NCBI GenBank assembly: GCA_004431415.1
Contig: QPMI01000522.1
Coordinates: 124,001-188,000 of the forward strand
DNA length: 64,000 nt
Source: Cyanophora paradoxa
Lineage: Eukaryota; Glaucocystophyceae; Cyanophorales; Cyanophoraceae
Direction of reading: 5' to 3'
In this document: one piece after another, positions 32,645 through 44,458 of the stretch
Layout of the letters: the number at the start of each line of letters is the position of its first letter
How positions within the stretch are numbered: position 1 is the stretch's first letter
Made by a program: the position numbers and the translations under genes
Notes under the pieces: model-generated
Told to the model about the DNA's origin: nothing
The model's database searches: none
Seen by the model: the letters and a program-made list of their open reading frames with translations, nothing else

Positions 32645-35100
32645 GCTCAGCCGCCGCGCGCCGATCGCGACCGCCATATGCATCCGTCCGGTTCGATGTA
32701 TGGCGAGGCCGCGCAGAGAGCGCCGCGGCGCCCAGCTGCGCATGCAGGCTTATCGGCTATCTGCCCCTGCTGTACACGTACGCGTAACTATGCGCTACGA
32801 TATCGATAGCCTACGAAACCGTTGAACAGCCCCTCTGAGGCTATATAGCTACCGTACAGCTCAGCGGCCACCGCCGCCGCGGCGCCGCGGCGCCGCCGGG
32901 CCGGGCCGACGTCGACAGCTGCTACTGGTATATAGCTATACTAGTAGCGCTAGCCTACCGGTACTAGGCTAGTAGCGGCTAGCCTGTACTACGGTACATG
33001 ATGGCATGTGGCTGCCAGTGCATTGTGGCACTGTGCGGGAGTCACGGATCGACTCACGGCGTGACCGTACGTCGGACTGAGGGCCTGAGGCGCGGCTCAG
33101 ACGCCGGCTCAGGCTGCAGACGTACTACTTGGCAAAGTTGGCATGCATACTGTAAGGCTGTTATTTTAGACGGGTTTAAACTTAGACGTTAAAACTTTGC
33201 CCACCCACTACAATGATATCTGCATTCATTCAAGAATTATTTGATTTTTAACGTTTAACTTAGTAACATCGATCGATCTGAGGCGATTCTAGATCTGACT
33301 CAGTAACTCGATCGCCGTGCACGGTGCACGTGATCGATCTGAGCCGCCGAGTCGGCGCCGACTCAGACTGCGCATGCATGCGCACGCCGCGCGGGCCGCG
33401 GCGCGGCCCGCCGGGCCCGGCGCCCGCGGCCGCGGCCCGCGCGCGCGCCGCGCCGCTCGCCGGCCCGCGGGCCGGCGGCCGGGCGCCCGCCCGGCGCCCG
33501 GCGGCCCGGGCCGGGCGGCCCGGGCGGCGGGCCGGGCCGCGGCCCGGCGGGCCGGCCAATATTTTCATTGAAACTTTGAAAAATACTACTTATCTCCATC
33601 ATCAAACTATTTTCATTAATATTACTAGTATCTCCGCAAAGCATCGATATCTGAGCCGGCACGTGCACGTGCGTCGCCGTCGCGCCATCGATATCGTGAT
33701 CATGAATATCGATCATGATCATGAGTCAAGGTACTTGAAGGTAGAGACTGGCCTGGGGTACGCGTACGGCGAATTCGAATTCGTAAGCTTTCGCGGCCCT
33801 GCGATTCGAACCCGCGATATCGATGTCTATACCGTCCACGTATACGTATACGCTGCGCCGTGACGCGTTCGCCAACGTCACAGAAATCGGCCACTCGCCG
33901 CGTTCTAATCAATTGCCGGCGCTTACCATTGCAAGTTACCAATTGAGTGCCGCCGAATTGCCCAACTTACCATGATCGCGATCCGCATGGATATATATCG
34001 CATCCATTCGCATGGATCCTCCCTCCGAGACAATCATTCCAGAATCATCAATGGCTCGAAACAACGGACGCGGTCCTGACGGGCCACGAACGTGGTCTAC
34101 CCCCCTGGTAAGGCCGGGATGGAACGGCGCGGACTCGCCGCCCCGGCGCGGAGGGATCCCCGGCTGCGGAGAGCGTACGCGTACGCCGATTTCGAAAAAG
34201 CTGCCTCCCTTAAGCTTAGCTAGCGCTAGAGCCTAGAAGCACCCTGAGCGCGCTGTCCCGCCCTCGCGCATCGACGTGTTGCGCTTCTGGCACAGTCGCC
34301 GGGAGCGCGTGCGAACTTGAGCGGAGTCTGCGGAGCAAGTTTTCGGCAAACCTTACCCAGTCTAAAGCTGGACGCTAGCTCCTCGGCCCCGGCGGAGCGA
34401 GCATCGCGCACCGTGGCATGCTCCTAAGCTGTCACTGAGGCTTGAACTCTTTGAGGTCGGCTGCCCGCCCGCGACCGAGTCCCAGGGTCGCCGCACACGC
34501 GTAAGCGCGTCATCGACGACCGGCCCGCAGAGCTACAGCCGCGCCTCTCCCGAAGCCTCTGGCCCGCTGGTCCGGAGCGCGTTCTCGGGATGGAGAAGCG
34601 AGTCGCTGAAGAGGGGGGCGTGGGAAAGGTCCGTCCGGCCGTCCCTCGCCGCGGAGTCTCCGGATCCCGCTGATCGCACGCTTGCCTGCTGCTCAGAATG
34701 AAGACAGGGTGCGGCACCGCGTGGTCGCGGCCCGAGTCCGGGGATTCTGGCCTGCTGATCGTGACGAGTGCCGCGTACGCAGCTGTGGCGCGCGATGTAC
34801 GCGATACAAGACCACCTGGTGCCTACAGCCCGCTGCATCCTTGGGCTCACTTAGCCGTATAGCTGGGGCTGGGCCGCTCGCGTCAGGGTAACGGGCGAGG
34901 CCGGCCGGCGCCGCGGCAGGCCCTGGCCACGCCGGCCGCTGCGTCACGCTTTAGCTTGGTCTAGCTCTCCGCTAGAGCTGCTAAGGACCGGCTCCCATGT
35001 GGATCGTGGGTTGTCCCGCGCGCCGGCGACCGGACCGGAAATTAGATCCAGCCCCTATTAAAAGCGGCCGCTCTAGATCTGATCCTGTCCCGGTCCGCAG
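32645..35100. other. Non-coding spacer between divergent genes, palindrome-rich
   Basis: No supported gene. It includes nested palindromes (GCCGCCGCGGCGCCGCGGCG near 32,872; GATATCGTGATCATGA near 33,690), the G/C block at 33385-33557 and AT-rich flanks. Weak open frames at 34,012-34,236 and 34,424-34,850 lack exon-like composition. The 5' exon of the membrane-protein gene starting near 35,101 may lie in the last few hundred bases. Confidence 0.5.
33385..33557. repeat. 173-bp block of almost pure G/C
   Basis: Only one base (T at 33457) is not G or C. The block is built of overlapping GGCC, GCGC, CCGG and CCCGGG words and is bounded on the right by AATATT. Flanking DNA is AT-rich. Confidence 0.9.
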
Positions 35101-38100
35101 ACGGAAATCAGCGACAGGAAATACAAGAACAAGGTCCGCAGAACCCCCTCCCCCGCTCAGCCGCGTCCGCCCGGCCGCCGACGACGCCGGCCGCAGAGGG
35201 AGCAAGTCCTGTCCATCGTCTACAACTTCATCGACGGCATCCAGCTCCTCGCGCTCTGCATCGGGCGGCACTCCTGTGCGCGCCGCGCGCGGACGCCGGC
35301 GCCGCCGGAACCTTTTCTGACGCCGGGGGGCCTCGCCCGGCCTCCGCAGCCTTCGACACCGGCGTGTACCGTCCGATTATTCGCTACGCCGACCTGCACA
35401 TCGTCCGCCCTCCCCCCTCCCCTCAACTTCCCTCCACCCCCCCTCTCCAGCGCCTTCGCCGACGCCCGGCGCGTTCGCCGCAGCTCTTCACGCAGCACAA
35501 CTACGACAAGTTCACGAACGTCCTCTGGGCCTACTTCATCATCTTCCTCGTCGCCGTCCTCGCCTTCCTCTACCGCCTCGTCCGGCTACGGGTGCGCGGC
35601 GCGCGCGCGCGCGCCGCCCGCGGCCCGGGCCTCCCCAACGCCCGGCCCCGCGCGCCGCAGAAAGGGAAGCCGGCGCGGTCGGTCCAGATTTACAGCTCCA
35701 TGATCACGCGGGTGCCTCCCCCGCCCCCAGCCTCGGCCCGCCCGCCTCCTCCGCGCCCGCCGCCTCACGCGCGCGGCCCTCGCGATCGGGCAGGCGATCA
35801 TGTTCGGGCTCTTCATCCCCTTCGTGAAGCTCTTCGCGTCGGTCTTCGCGTGCGGGCAGGACGACTGGCTGGGCGAGGCGTCCCCGCCGCTTGTGGAGTG
35901 CCTCTCCCTCACGTGGACCGTGTACGCCGCCATAGCCGGCGGCGTCCTCGGCGTCTTCGTGGTGAGCGCCTGCAATAAATTGGAGCGCGGCGAGCCGCTG
36001 ACTGACTGACTCCGGGCAGCCCCTCACCGTTGGGTTCTTCTTCCTGTTCCGGCACAACCACATCGGCTGCCCCGACTTCGAGTCGCGCCCGCACGGCCGC
36101 TTCCACGCGCCCTACGTCGTCGGCCGACTCGCGATGATTGCGGCGACGGCGGCGGCGCCGGGCGAGTCGACCCTCGTCCAGATCGTCTACCTCGCGTGCA
36201 CGGGCCTGCCCCTCGTGGCGCTGCTGAAGACGCTGCCGAGCTACCGCCGCTTCATGAACTACATCAGGGGCGGCTTCCTCGCCGCCGCCTTCCACCTGAG
36301 CGTCGCCTCGCTCATCATGTCCGGTGTCGGCGTCCAGGTCGGCCCCAGCCCGCGCTCGAAGCTTACGGTGGGACCCGCTGACGCGCGCGCGCGCGCGCAG
36401 GGCGACCCGAAGCGCGTGCTGGGCTCCTCGGTGCTCATCGCCCTGTCGGGCCTGGCCTTCGTGGCCGGCGTCGCCGCCGTCTGGCTCGCCTACTGGAAGG
36501 TCGAGAAGCTCGCCAACCAGGAAGCCCCGGTCCGTTTAGTTTCCTAGAAGGCCTTGTAATATCACATTCTCATTCGCGGGTGATCGGCAGGAGTTCGAGA
36601 CGCCGTACATCGCGGAGCTGTGCTCGCGCTCGCTGCTGGAGAGGGAGGCGCAGCCGAGCGACGAGGCGAAGCAGAAGGCGGAGGCCCTCCTCCGCGCCGG
36701 CATCGAGCAGTTCCCCTCCAGCGCCTACATCCAGGCGAGAATAAGCTTCGCCTCTGCTTTGCTTTGCTTTTCTGAGGCCCGCGCGCGCGCAGCTGCAGTA
36801 CGCGCACTTCCTGAAGGCCTTCGCCAAGAACGCCAACGCCGCCGGGCAGGAAGTCCGCAACTGGTGCGCCGCGCACGCGCGCCATCGCGCCTTCGGGCGC
36901 CCGGGCGCCTCAAGCTGGCGGCAGCTGGCGGAAGGAGCCGGCGATCGACTTCCGGTACGAGGCCCACTCGACGAAGATCTTCTGGGAGCGCCAGTCGCAG
37001 CTGCACGGCGGAGACAAGGCCGGCGCCGCCGCCGCCGACCTCTTCAGCAGCGCCGACAACAAGCGCATGTACGACAAGGCCCGCCAAGGACGTGCGTCAC
37101 TGAACTCGCTGCGCGCGCGCGCGCGCGCCGCCGCCGACCGACGCCGACCGCCTCTCCGCGCGCAGACACGCGGACGCTGAAGCTGATCCGGGCCTTCTGG
37201 GCGACGCTCTCGAAGAAGAACCTGCACGTGGCGGGCGCCCTCGACGACGTGCCGCGCCGCCTCGCGGACATCGACCTGCAGGCAAAGGACGCAGAGGTCG
37301 CCTACACCTCCCTCCTCAAGCGTGCGTCGACGCCGCCGCCCCTCCAGCGCACTCCTCCAACGGTTTCGAGCTCGGCGGGGGCGCAGGCTTCTCGAGCAGC
37401 AAGATCCTGCTCAGGGCGTACGCCTCGTTCCTTGAGCAGTGCATGGCGCGCCCTGCCCCCCCCCCCCCCCCCCCCCCCCCTCCCGGCCCTCGCTTTCGGC
37501 TGACGCGCGGGGGCGCAGAACGACAAGGCGAAGTCGCAGCTGTACTACATGAAGGCGGACGAGGTGGAGGAGAACGAGTCCAAGACGGCGTCGCTCTCGG
37601 CCTCGCAGTCGCAGAGCCAGTCGCAGAGCCAGTCGGCCGGCGCGGGCGCGCAGTCGGCGTCGGAGTCGCAGTCGGCCTCGTCGGGTGCCTCCTCCTCGGC
37701 GGCGGCGAAGAAGCGGGCGATGACAAAGGAGCTGAAGCTGCGCTCCAACGAGACGCGGGCCGTCACGAAGCTCTTCTGGGGCGTCATCCTCGGCCTCCTC
37801 TTCCTCGGCGCCGTCTCCTGCTCCATGTTCATCGGTGAGTGCTCGTCTGAAAACGTGGCCACGCGTTTTCCGTCCGTTTCTCGACGCCGGCGCTCATCCT
37901 TTCCGTCTTGTTTTGCAGTGGTGAAGATCATGTTCGTGCAGTACGACCAGGCCCTCACGCGCCTCCGCACCATCTCCTTCCAGCGCCGCCGCGTCGTGGT
38001 CCGTCGAAGTCGATTTCGCGCGCTCCGCCAGCCGCGCCCTCGGCTGACGCCACGCCGCCGCGCCGGGCGGGAACGAACGAACGCAGGCGGTGAACAACAT

Positions 38101-41100
38101 GGTGCGGTGGATGAACCTCGGCTCGCTGCGCAACAACACGGCGCTCTACTCGCACTGGGCGAGCGAGGTCGGCATCCGCTCCAAGGACTTCTCCCAGGAC
38201 CACCACGGCCTCTAGTGCGCCCCGGAAGAGAAGCAGCCTTTCTTTCATTTATCACGTCTCGCCTCACGCTTCGCGCGCGCTCGGCAGCTTCGGGTACACG
38301 GACAGGGTCCTGCCGGCGAGCTCGGAGGGGGCGGTGCGCGAGTTCTGGGGCAAGCCGGTCCTCAAGGTCGTGAAGCACTTCCCTGGGCCCCCGCTCTACG
38401 AGATCTCCGAGAAGCAGTCCATCTGGGACGCCGGCAACGAGATGTCCGCCCGCCCCGGCCCCGCTCGCTTCGATGTCCCGCCCGAATCCGCCCCGCTGAC
38501 GCTTCGGCGCCAGCATGATCGCGTGCAAGCGCATCAGCCTCATGCACATCGACCAGTTCAAGGGTCCGCCGCCCATCTCGGCGCCCTCGCCGCCCCGCCC
38601 CGCCCCGCCCCGTCCCGGCGGCGCCTCACGCGCGCCCCGCGCCGCCCCGCAGATATGCAGAAGCTGAAGGAGGCGAAGTTCGTCTTCCAGAACGCCCTCT
38701 TCGGGGTGCGCATGCGCGCCGGCTCCCGCGCGCGCCCCGCGTCTAGATCTGATCATGATCGCGCCGTAGATCCTGGACGGCTTCAACGAATTCACGACCC
38801 TCTTCGAGGAGGAGGCGAGCTCACGGCCCTGCAGACCCCGATCGATCGCTCCCCTCTCATAAACGCGGCGCGTGCGCAGCTGATGGGGACGATCGAGAAG
38901 GCCAAGTGGATCATCCTCGCCGTCTGCCTCGTCGCCCAGTTCCTTCTCATCGGCGAGGCCCTCTTCGTCTTCCGGTGCGGAACCCCATTCGTTTGTTCTT
39001 TCGTAGGGCCTTCCAAACATCTGCCGGCAGGCCGAGCTTCAAGGCGGTGCGGCTGACGATGCGTGGCGTGTCGGACATCCTCGTCGGAATGCCCCGCGCC
39101 CGTGCGCCCGCCGCCCCGCCCCGCCCCGCCCTAGGCCTGCCCTCTAACTCGAGTTTCCGCAGTGGTGAAGCAGACGGCCAAGTTCTACAGCAAGGCCCAC
39201 AAGCGCGACAAGGACAAGTGCGCCTACTACAACTTTAAAACGCAATAATCGTCCAAGAAGCGGCGGCTAACTAATTCGCATGTTTCCTTGACGCAGCGAC
39301 GGCGAGTCGAACAGCGACGACTCCAAGTCGCACTCGGGGAGCAGCAGCGACGAGGGCAAGTCCAAGGGCTCCGGCTCCTCGGACCGCAGCGACGCCAGCG
39401 ACGACGAGGAGGGGCGCCGGGCGGCCCGCCGCAAGCGGCGCGTGTCGCGCAAGAAGAGCACCGCGCGCACCGACGAGGGCGACGAGGAGACGGTCAAGGG
39501 CGACGACGAGACCGCCAAGGGCGAGACGTCCGCCGAGGAGGAGGAGGAGGAGGACGCGAAGAAGAAGCGGGGGAAGCACCGCAAGTCCAAGGACAAGGAG
39601 GAGAAGCACCACCACCACCGCAAGGGCCGCAAGGGCAGCAAGGCCGGCAAGGAGGCAGAGAAGGGCGGGAGGGGCCGCGGCCGCTCGGAGTCGGAGGACG
39701 CGGCGGAGATGGAGGCCGAGCTCGAGAAGGCGCGCGCGCGCGCGCTCAGACGCGGGCCGTCGCTGCGCAGCGCTCACGCCGGGGCCGCATTCGCAGGGGC
39801 GCGTGAAGGCGGAGCCGGTGCTGCTGGGCGCCGTGGCCGAGGAGGGGGGGCGACCCCGCTCCTCGGGCTCGGCCGGCTCGGCCGGCAGCGCCGCCAAGAA
39901 GGGCAAGCCCCGCGCCCTCGAGGTGCGCCCCCCGGCTCGATTCAGCTCCCAATGAACGCTTCTGATAAATCAACGCCGCATGCGCAGGGGGCGGAGGCGG
40001 CGCCGGCGGTGGTGATGAAGATGCAGGCGACGCTGCTGGAGGAGGAGGCCGAGGGCGACGGCGAGACCCGCGAGACGTGCGCGCCCGCGCCGTCGCTGTG
40101 GCGGGGCCGAGCTCACGGACCCGGTCGGCGGCGCAGGACGCCGAGCTTCCAGCGGCTGGCGCCGGGCGACGGCGAGGAGGCCGACGCTGCGGCGGGGGCC
40201 GGCACCGACCGCTCCGCCGCGAGCCGCATCGTGCGCCCCGAGCCGAATCCCGAGCCGGCGGCGGCGCGGCTGACGGGCTGGCGGGCAGGTGATGCACTCG
40301 CTGAACGTGGGGCACGACCCGGACGACGTCAAGATCGAGAGCGGGGTCATCGTGAGCCCCAAGGAGGCCCCCAGACGCTCCAACCTCAAGGAGCTCGGTC
40401 CGCCCCGCCCCGCCCTCTTGTGTGTTTGAAAGATATTATTTCAGCTTCTCTTATGTGTTTCTTCTTGATTCTTCAGGCCTGGCGGAGCTGGACGACCTCT
40501 TCGACAAGATCCGCGAGGGCAAGGACGACGGGAAGCCGCTCCGCAAGGGCGACCCCGACGCCAAGCCCGGCAAGAAGGCCCGCCGCTTTTCCTTGTTTGA
40601 GATGTACGGCGCGGCTGACGCGGGCGGGCGGGCGGGGCGCGCAGGGCAAGAAGTACGCGGCGCCAGCGGCGGACTCGGACGCGGGGAGCGACGGCTCGGC
40701 CGCCTCGTCGCGGCGCGCCGGCGGCGGCGCCGGCGCCGGCGGGCGCAGCGCGAACAGCCTCGGCCTCCAGATGCAGCTGCGGCCGCCCCGGAGGCGCTCG
40801 GTAGAGGCCGGGGCCGCGCCGGCGGGGGCGGGGCAGGGCATCCTCCGCAAGCCCTCGATGGACGAGAAGCAGATGGTGGAGGCCGTCAAGGGCGCCGAGG
40901 CGGAGGGCAAGGCCAAGGGCGACAAGGCCGAGCAGGAGGCCGACGAGAAGGCGCGCCGCCCGCCGCCGCCTCCTCGAGGCGCCCCTAAGCCCGCCCCGCA
41001 GAAGAAGAAGAAGGAGGAGGAGAAGAAGAAGAAAAAGGCAGCCAAGGCGGCGGCGGCGGGGGAGCGGGAGGGCCACGGGCCCGACGTCCTCGACCTCCTC

Positions 41101-42807
41101 ACCCGCAAGTGTACGCCCCGCCCCGCACCGGCGCCGCCCTGCTTTGTTTGTTCCTCACTATAAGCGCAGACATGCTCTCGTTCATCCTGATCGGGGGCAT
41201 CTTCATCGCCAACTTCCTCATCTGCTTCTTCATCCTCGACGCCGGCAAGAACTTCGCCTTCGAGATCAACCTCGCCGGCCGCGTGCGCGGAATCAACCCC
41301 CGCGCGCGACGCTCGAGCCAACGCTGACGGCGCGGCACACGCAGCGGCGGTCGATCGCGCGCGAGGTGGCCTTCTACACTCGGGAGCTCTACATCAACGA
41401 CGGCATCTTCCTCGAGCGCGACGACATCTACTTCCGCCTCGTCAAGAAGGCGAGTTCCTATGTGATTTACACGACGGATTTCTATGTCACTTGACGGATC
41501 GATTTATATGTTACTTGATGGATTTCTATAAATGTTACATTAATATTTGAGATGTCCGCTTGGTTTGTGTGTTATTAACGGAGGTCGTCTGGGGCAGGTG
41601 GCGCTCTTCAAGGAGATCCACCAGGGCCTCAAGTCGGGGGACCCCTCCCTGAACGTCTTCGGCGCCGACGGCCGCAACAAGGCGCGTGCCGCCGGCGCCG
41701 GACCCAGATCCAAATCTAGAGCTGACTCGGACGGGCCCTCGCGCGCGCGCAGGAGCTGGACAAGGTGATGTACGACGCGCCGCAGTGCCTGCGCCTCGCG
41801 GAGTCGAAGTGCACGAAGGACCGCGTCGAGGACCTCGAGCTCGTCGACAAGTGCGCTCGGCTCGAGGCATCGAGGCGTAGCTTGGCTGAGCTCGAATGCA
41901 GCGGGCTGGACGCGCTGGTGATGGGCGTGCTGGACCTCGTCATCGCCATCATGCAGGAGACCACCCCGGACCTGCTGCTGACGGGCAAGGAGGACCCCTC
42001 CATCGTCGTGGTCCGCACCGGCCCGCCCTGCCCCCGCGGCTGCGCAAAAGAAGCTTAAGACATCATGATCATGAGAGATGCGAGAACGCTGACGCGCGGG
42101 GCCCGGCCGGCGAGCAGAAGAAGAACTACTTCAACATCAACTCGAAGAACCTCGACCTGATGATGGAGGCGAGCCGGCCCCGGCCCCGGCCCCGCGCCCC
42201 GCGCCCCGTTGCAGCGCCCCGCTGATCTCGCGCCCGCCCGCCCCGCCCGCAGATCGACGACGGGGACCTGGACGACGGGCTGAACCGCGCGGCGGCGGCC
42301 TTCGTCACGGAGGCGATCAACTCGATGTCCATCATCGAGCTCATCGAGGTCCGCTCTCGTTGCATCTGTGCTCAAGCTTCTCGAATAAATCTCAAGCTTA
42401 AGCTTAATATGGTTTCTAATGTTTCGCGGGGGCTCTTGTACGGTTTTTCACACCTGTTTCGCAGGCGCTGATCCTCGCCTTCAACATCGTCTTCCTCGGC
42501 TTCCTCTACAGTCCGCCCTAGCCTTTAGTTAGCTCTGACGCTCTCGGAGCTGACGCGCGCCCCTCTTTCGGCGCAGTCTACCTCTTCGCGCCGATGCTCT
42601 CGCGGCTGCGGGAGGAGTCGGGCCGCACGGGCCAGATCCTCCGCATGCTCCCCAAGGACGTCGTCATCAAGGTCCGCTCCGCTTGTTTCGCCCGTTGTTT
42701 CAAACCGTTTACATGCCTTGCATCGCCCCCCTCTTCTTACATGGGAGCAGTGCCCGCACCTCCACATGTACTTTGTCGGCATCCGCGGCGACATGGACGA
42801 CGAGTAG
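35101..42807 (+). CDS. TmcB-like polytopic membrane protein with charged internal region
   Basis: A gene of about 25 exons. Membrane exons come first: QVLSIVYNFIDGIQLLALCI (35,205), LWAYFIIFLVAVLAFLYRLV (35,525), AIGQAIMFGLFIPFVKLFAS (35,785), TWTVYAAIAGGVLGVFVVSA (35,915) and SSVLIALSGLAFVAGVAAVW (36,425). Helical TPR-like exons follow (YIAELCSRSLLEREAQ; LQYAHFLKAFAKNANAAGQE; STKIFWERQSQLHGG; LIRAFWATLSKKNL), the pattern of the TmcB/TmcC TPR domain of amoebae, ciliates and oomycetes. Then a Gln/Ser stretch (37,600), TM (VILGLLFLGAVSCSMFI, 37,783), a soluble part, TM (WIILAVCLVAQFLLIGEALF, 38,909), a long Ser/Asp/Glu/Lys/His-rich region (39,300-41,100), and late TMs (MLSFILIGGIFIANFLICFF, 41,172; LILAFNIVFLGFLY, 42,471). 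It ends YFVGIRGDMDDE with TAG at 42805-42807. Four introns use GC donors. The 5' exon is not identified. Function is unproven; family members are linked to sensing or development. Confidence 0.72.
37456..37480 (+). repeat. Poly-C tract (25 C) in an intron
   Basis: An uninterrupted sense-strand run of 25 C, followed by TCCCGG..., a GGCTGACGCG branch-like motif near 37,498 and the acceptor GGCGCAG. Confidence 0.85.
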
Positions 42808-43770
42808 CCGCCCCGAGGCGCCTCTCGCGCCGGGGTATATATTATAGTACAGCTGCCGGCGACGGCTTCTGCGTCAGCGTCCAATCCGTATATGCATATG
42901 TGGCCGGTCCGGTCCGGCCGGGCCGCGGAGCCCATGCATATGGCGAGCCCGGCCCTCCGTCTCGAGAGATCTAGATGTCCGGCTCCGGCGGCTTCCCACC
43001 GTACCTATAGCTAGTATGTATGTAGTTATCGTTTAAAGCTTAAGCTTCATGATCAGCGCAACAGCGCGTCATTTTACTTACCTAATTATATAACTATAGC
43101 TACGTATACAACATGTACAGCCTATATACTAAACGTCGACTCGGCGATATCTAAACCTCGACGCAGCGATATCGATTTCGATATGGATATCGCGCTCTCT
43201 TATGTATATGTGTACATTTTCCAATTGCTCAGATTGTTTTCCTTTTGGGCATCGGTCGATAGAATTCGAATTGCGAAGCTTGCATTCAATTTCTCATCAT
43301 GCGCAAATTTTACGCGCACACGGCGTGCGTTCAGATGCGTCGTAACACGTAAGAAATCTAAGAACAAGTTAGGTACTTTTACGGTTACTCCCGTGGCTCG
43401 AGAGTACTACGGTAGCAATTGCAAAGCGATGGGACAATATTCAGTTCTAATTAATATTGATCAATAGCTTGTACAGGTCCTGTTTTGAACACACCAGCTG
43501 CACGTGGCCATGGGGGTCAACGTCAACGTTGCCCAGGCCCGCTTGAGATTCAGAAGTTGAGAACGACAGCTGCAGGCCAAGGGACCTCGAACCCCTCATT
43601 TAATTTGATGATTTCACATGTCACATGTACGTATACAGGAGCCACAGGCTGTGCTCAACGGGAACGTTAACGGTGCCATGGTCGACCGCGGAAATGCTCG
43701 TCGACGTCGACGCGTACGACCGCGGGTGGCGATTGCAATTGCAACATTTAGCTATAGTGGGTAGGGTCGA
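42808..43770. other. Intergenic spacer between convergent genes
   Basis: No gene seen. The 43,000-43,480 part is AT-rich. At 43508-43522 the word GGCCATGGGGGTCAA is the exact reverse complement of 8341-8355. Confidence 0.55.
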
Positions 43771-44426
43771 TCACGACTCGCGATCGCTGCTGACCGCCGT
43801 CGACGTCGACGTCTTCGGATCCGGATCGGGGTCCGGCCCCCGCGGCCGGGGCCGCAGCCGCTGCGCGGCGGCCGAGAGGGCCGCCTGCAGCTCCCCCGCC
43901 CGCACCGGCTTCTGCATGCGGCCGCGGCCGGCGCGCTGGTGAATGTTCGAATCCCGAGCGGCGCTGGGCTCCGATCGAGCTCGGTTACGGTGCCAATCGA
44001 TTCGAGTACGGCCTAAATACACCGATCGCGAGGCCTTCACGGTTTAGTTTACATTGGCGCGCGCACCGCGAGGAAGGCGTCGTAGCCGGCCTCGGCGCAC
44101 TCCCGCCGGTCGTGGGCGCCCACGTTGGCGGAGAGGGCGATGGCGTAGGGGACCCGTGCGGGCGGCAGCTCGGCCCGCATCCGCCGCAGCGACTCCAGCC
44201 CGTCCATCTCCGGCACTGCAGAGGGCGGAGCAGATATTATTTGATATGAATCGCATTGGACGGAAGCGAAGCTTAAATAATTAAGATCGCGAGTGCGCCC
44301 CCACAGCGCAAACGTTAACCCCACTGGCAAGAGCGCTAGCATTTGCATTTTGCAAGATCGCTTTCGCTCACTCATGATGTCGGAGAGGAGGACGTCGAAG
44401 GGGCGCTCGCCCCGCCCCTCGCCGAG

Positions 44427-44458
<32 letters not shown>

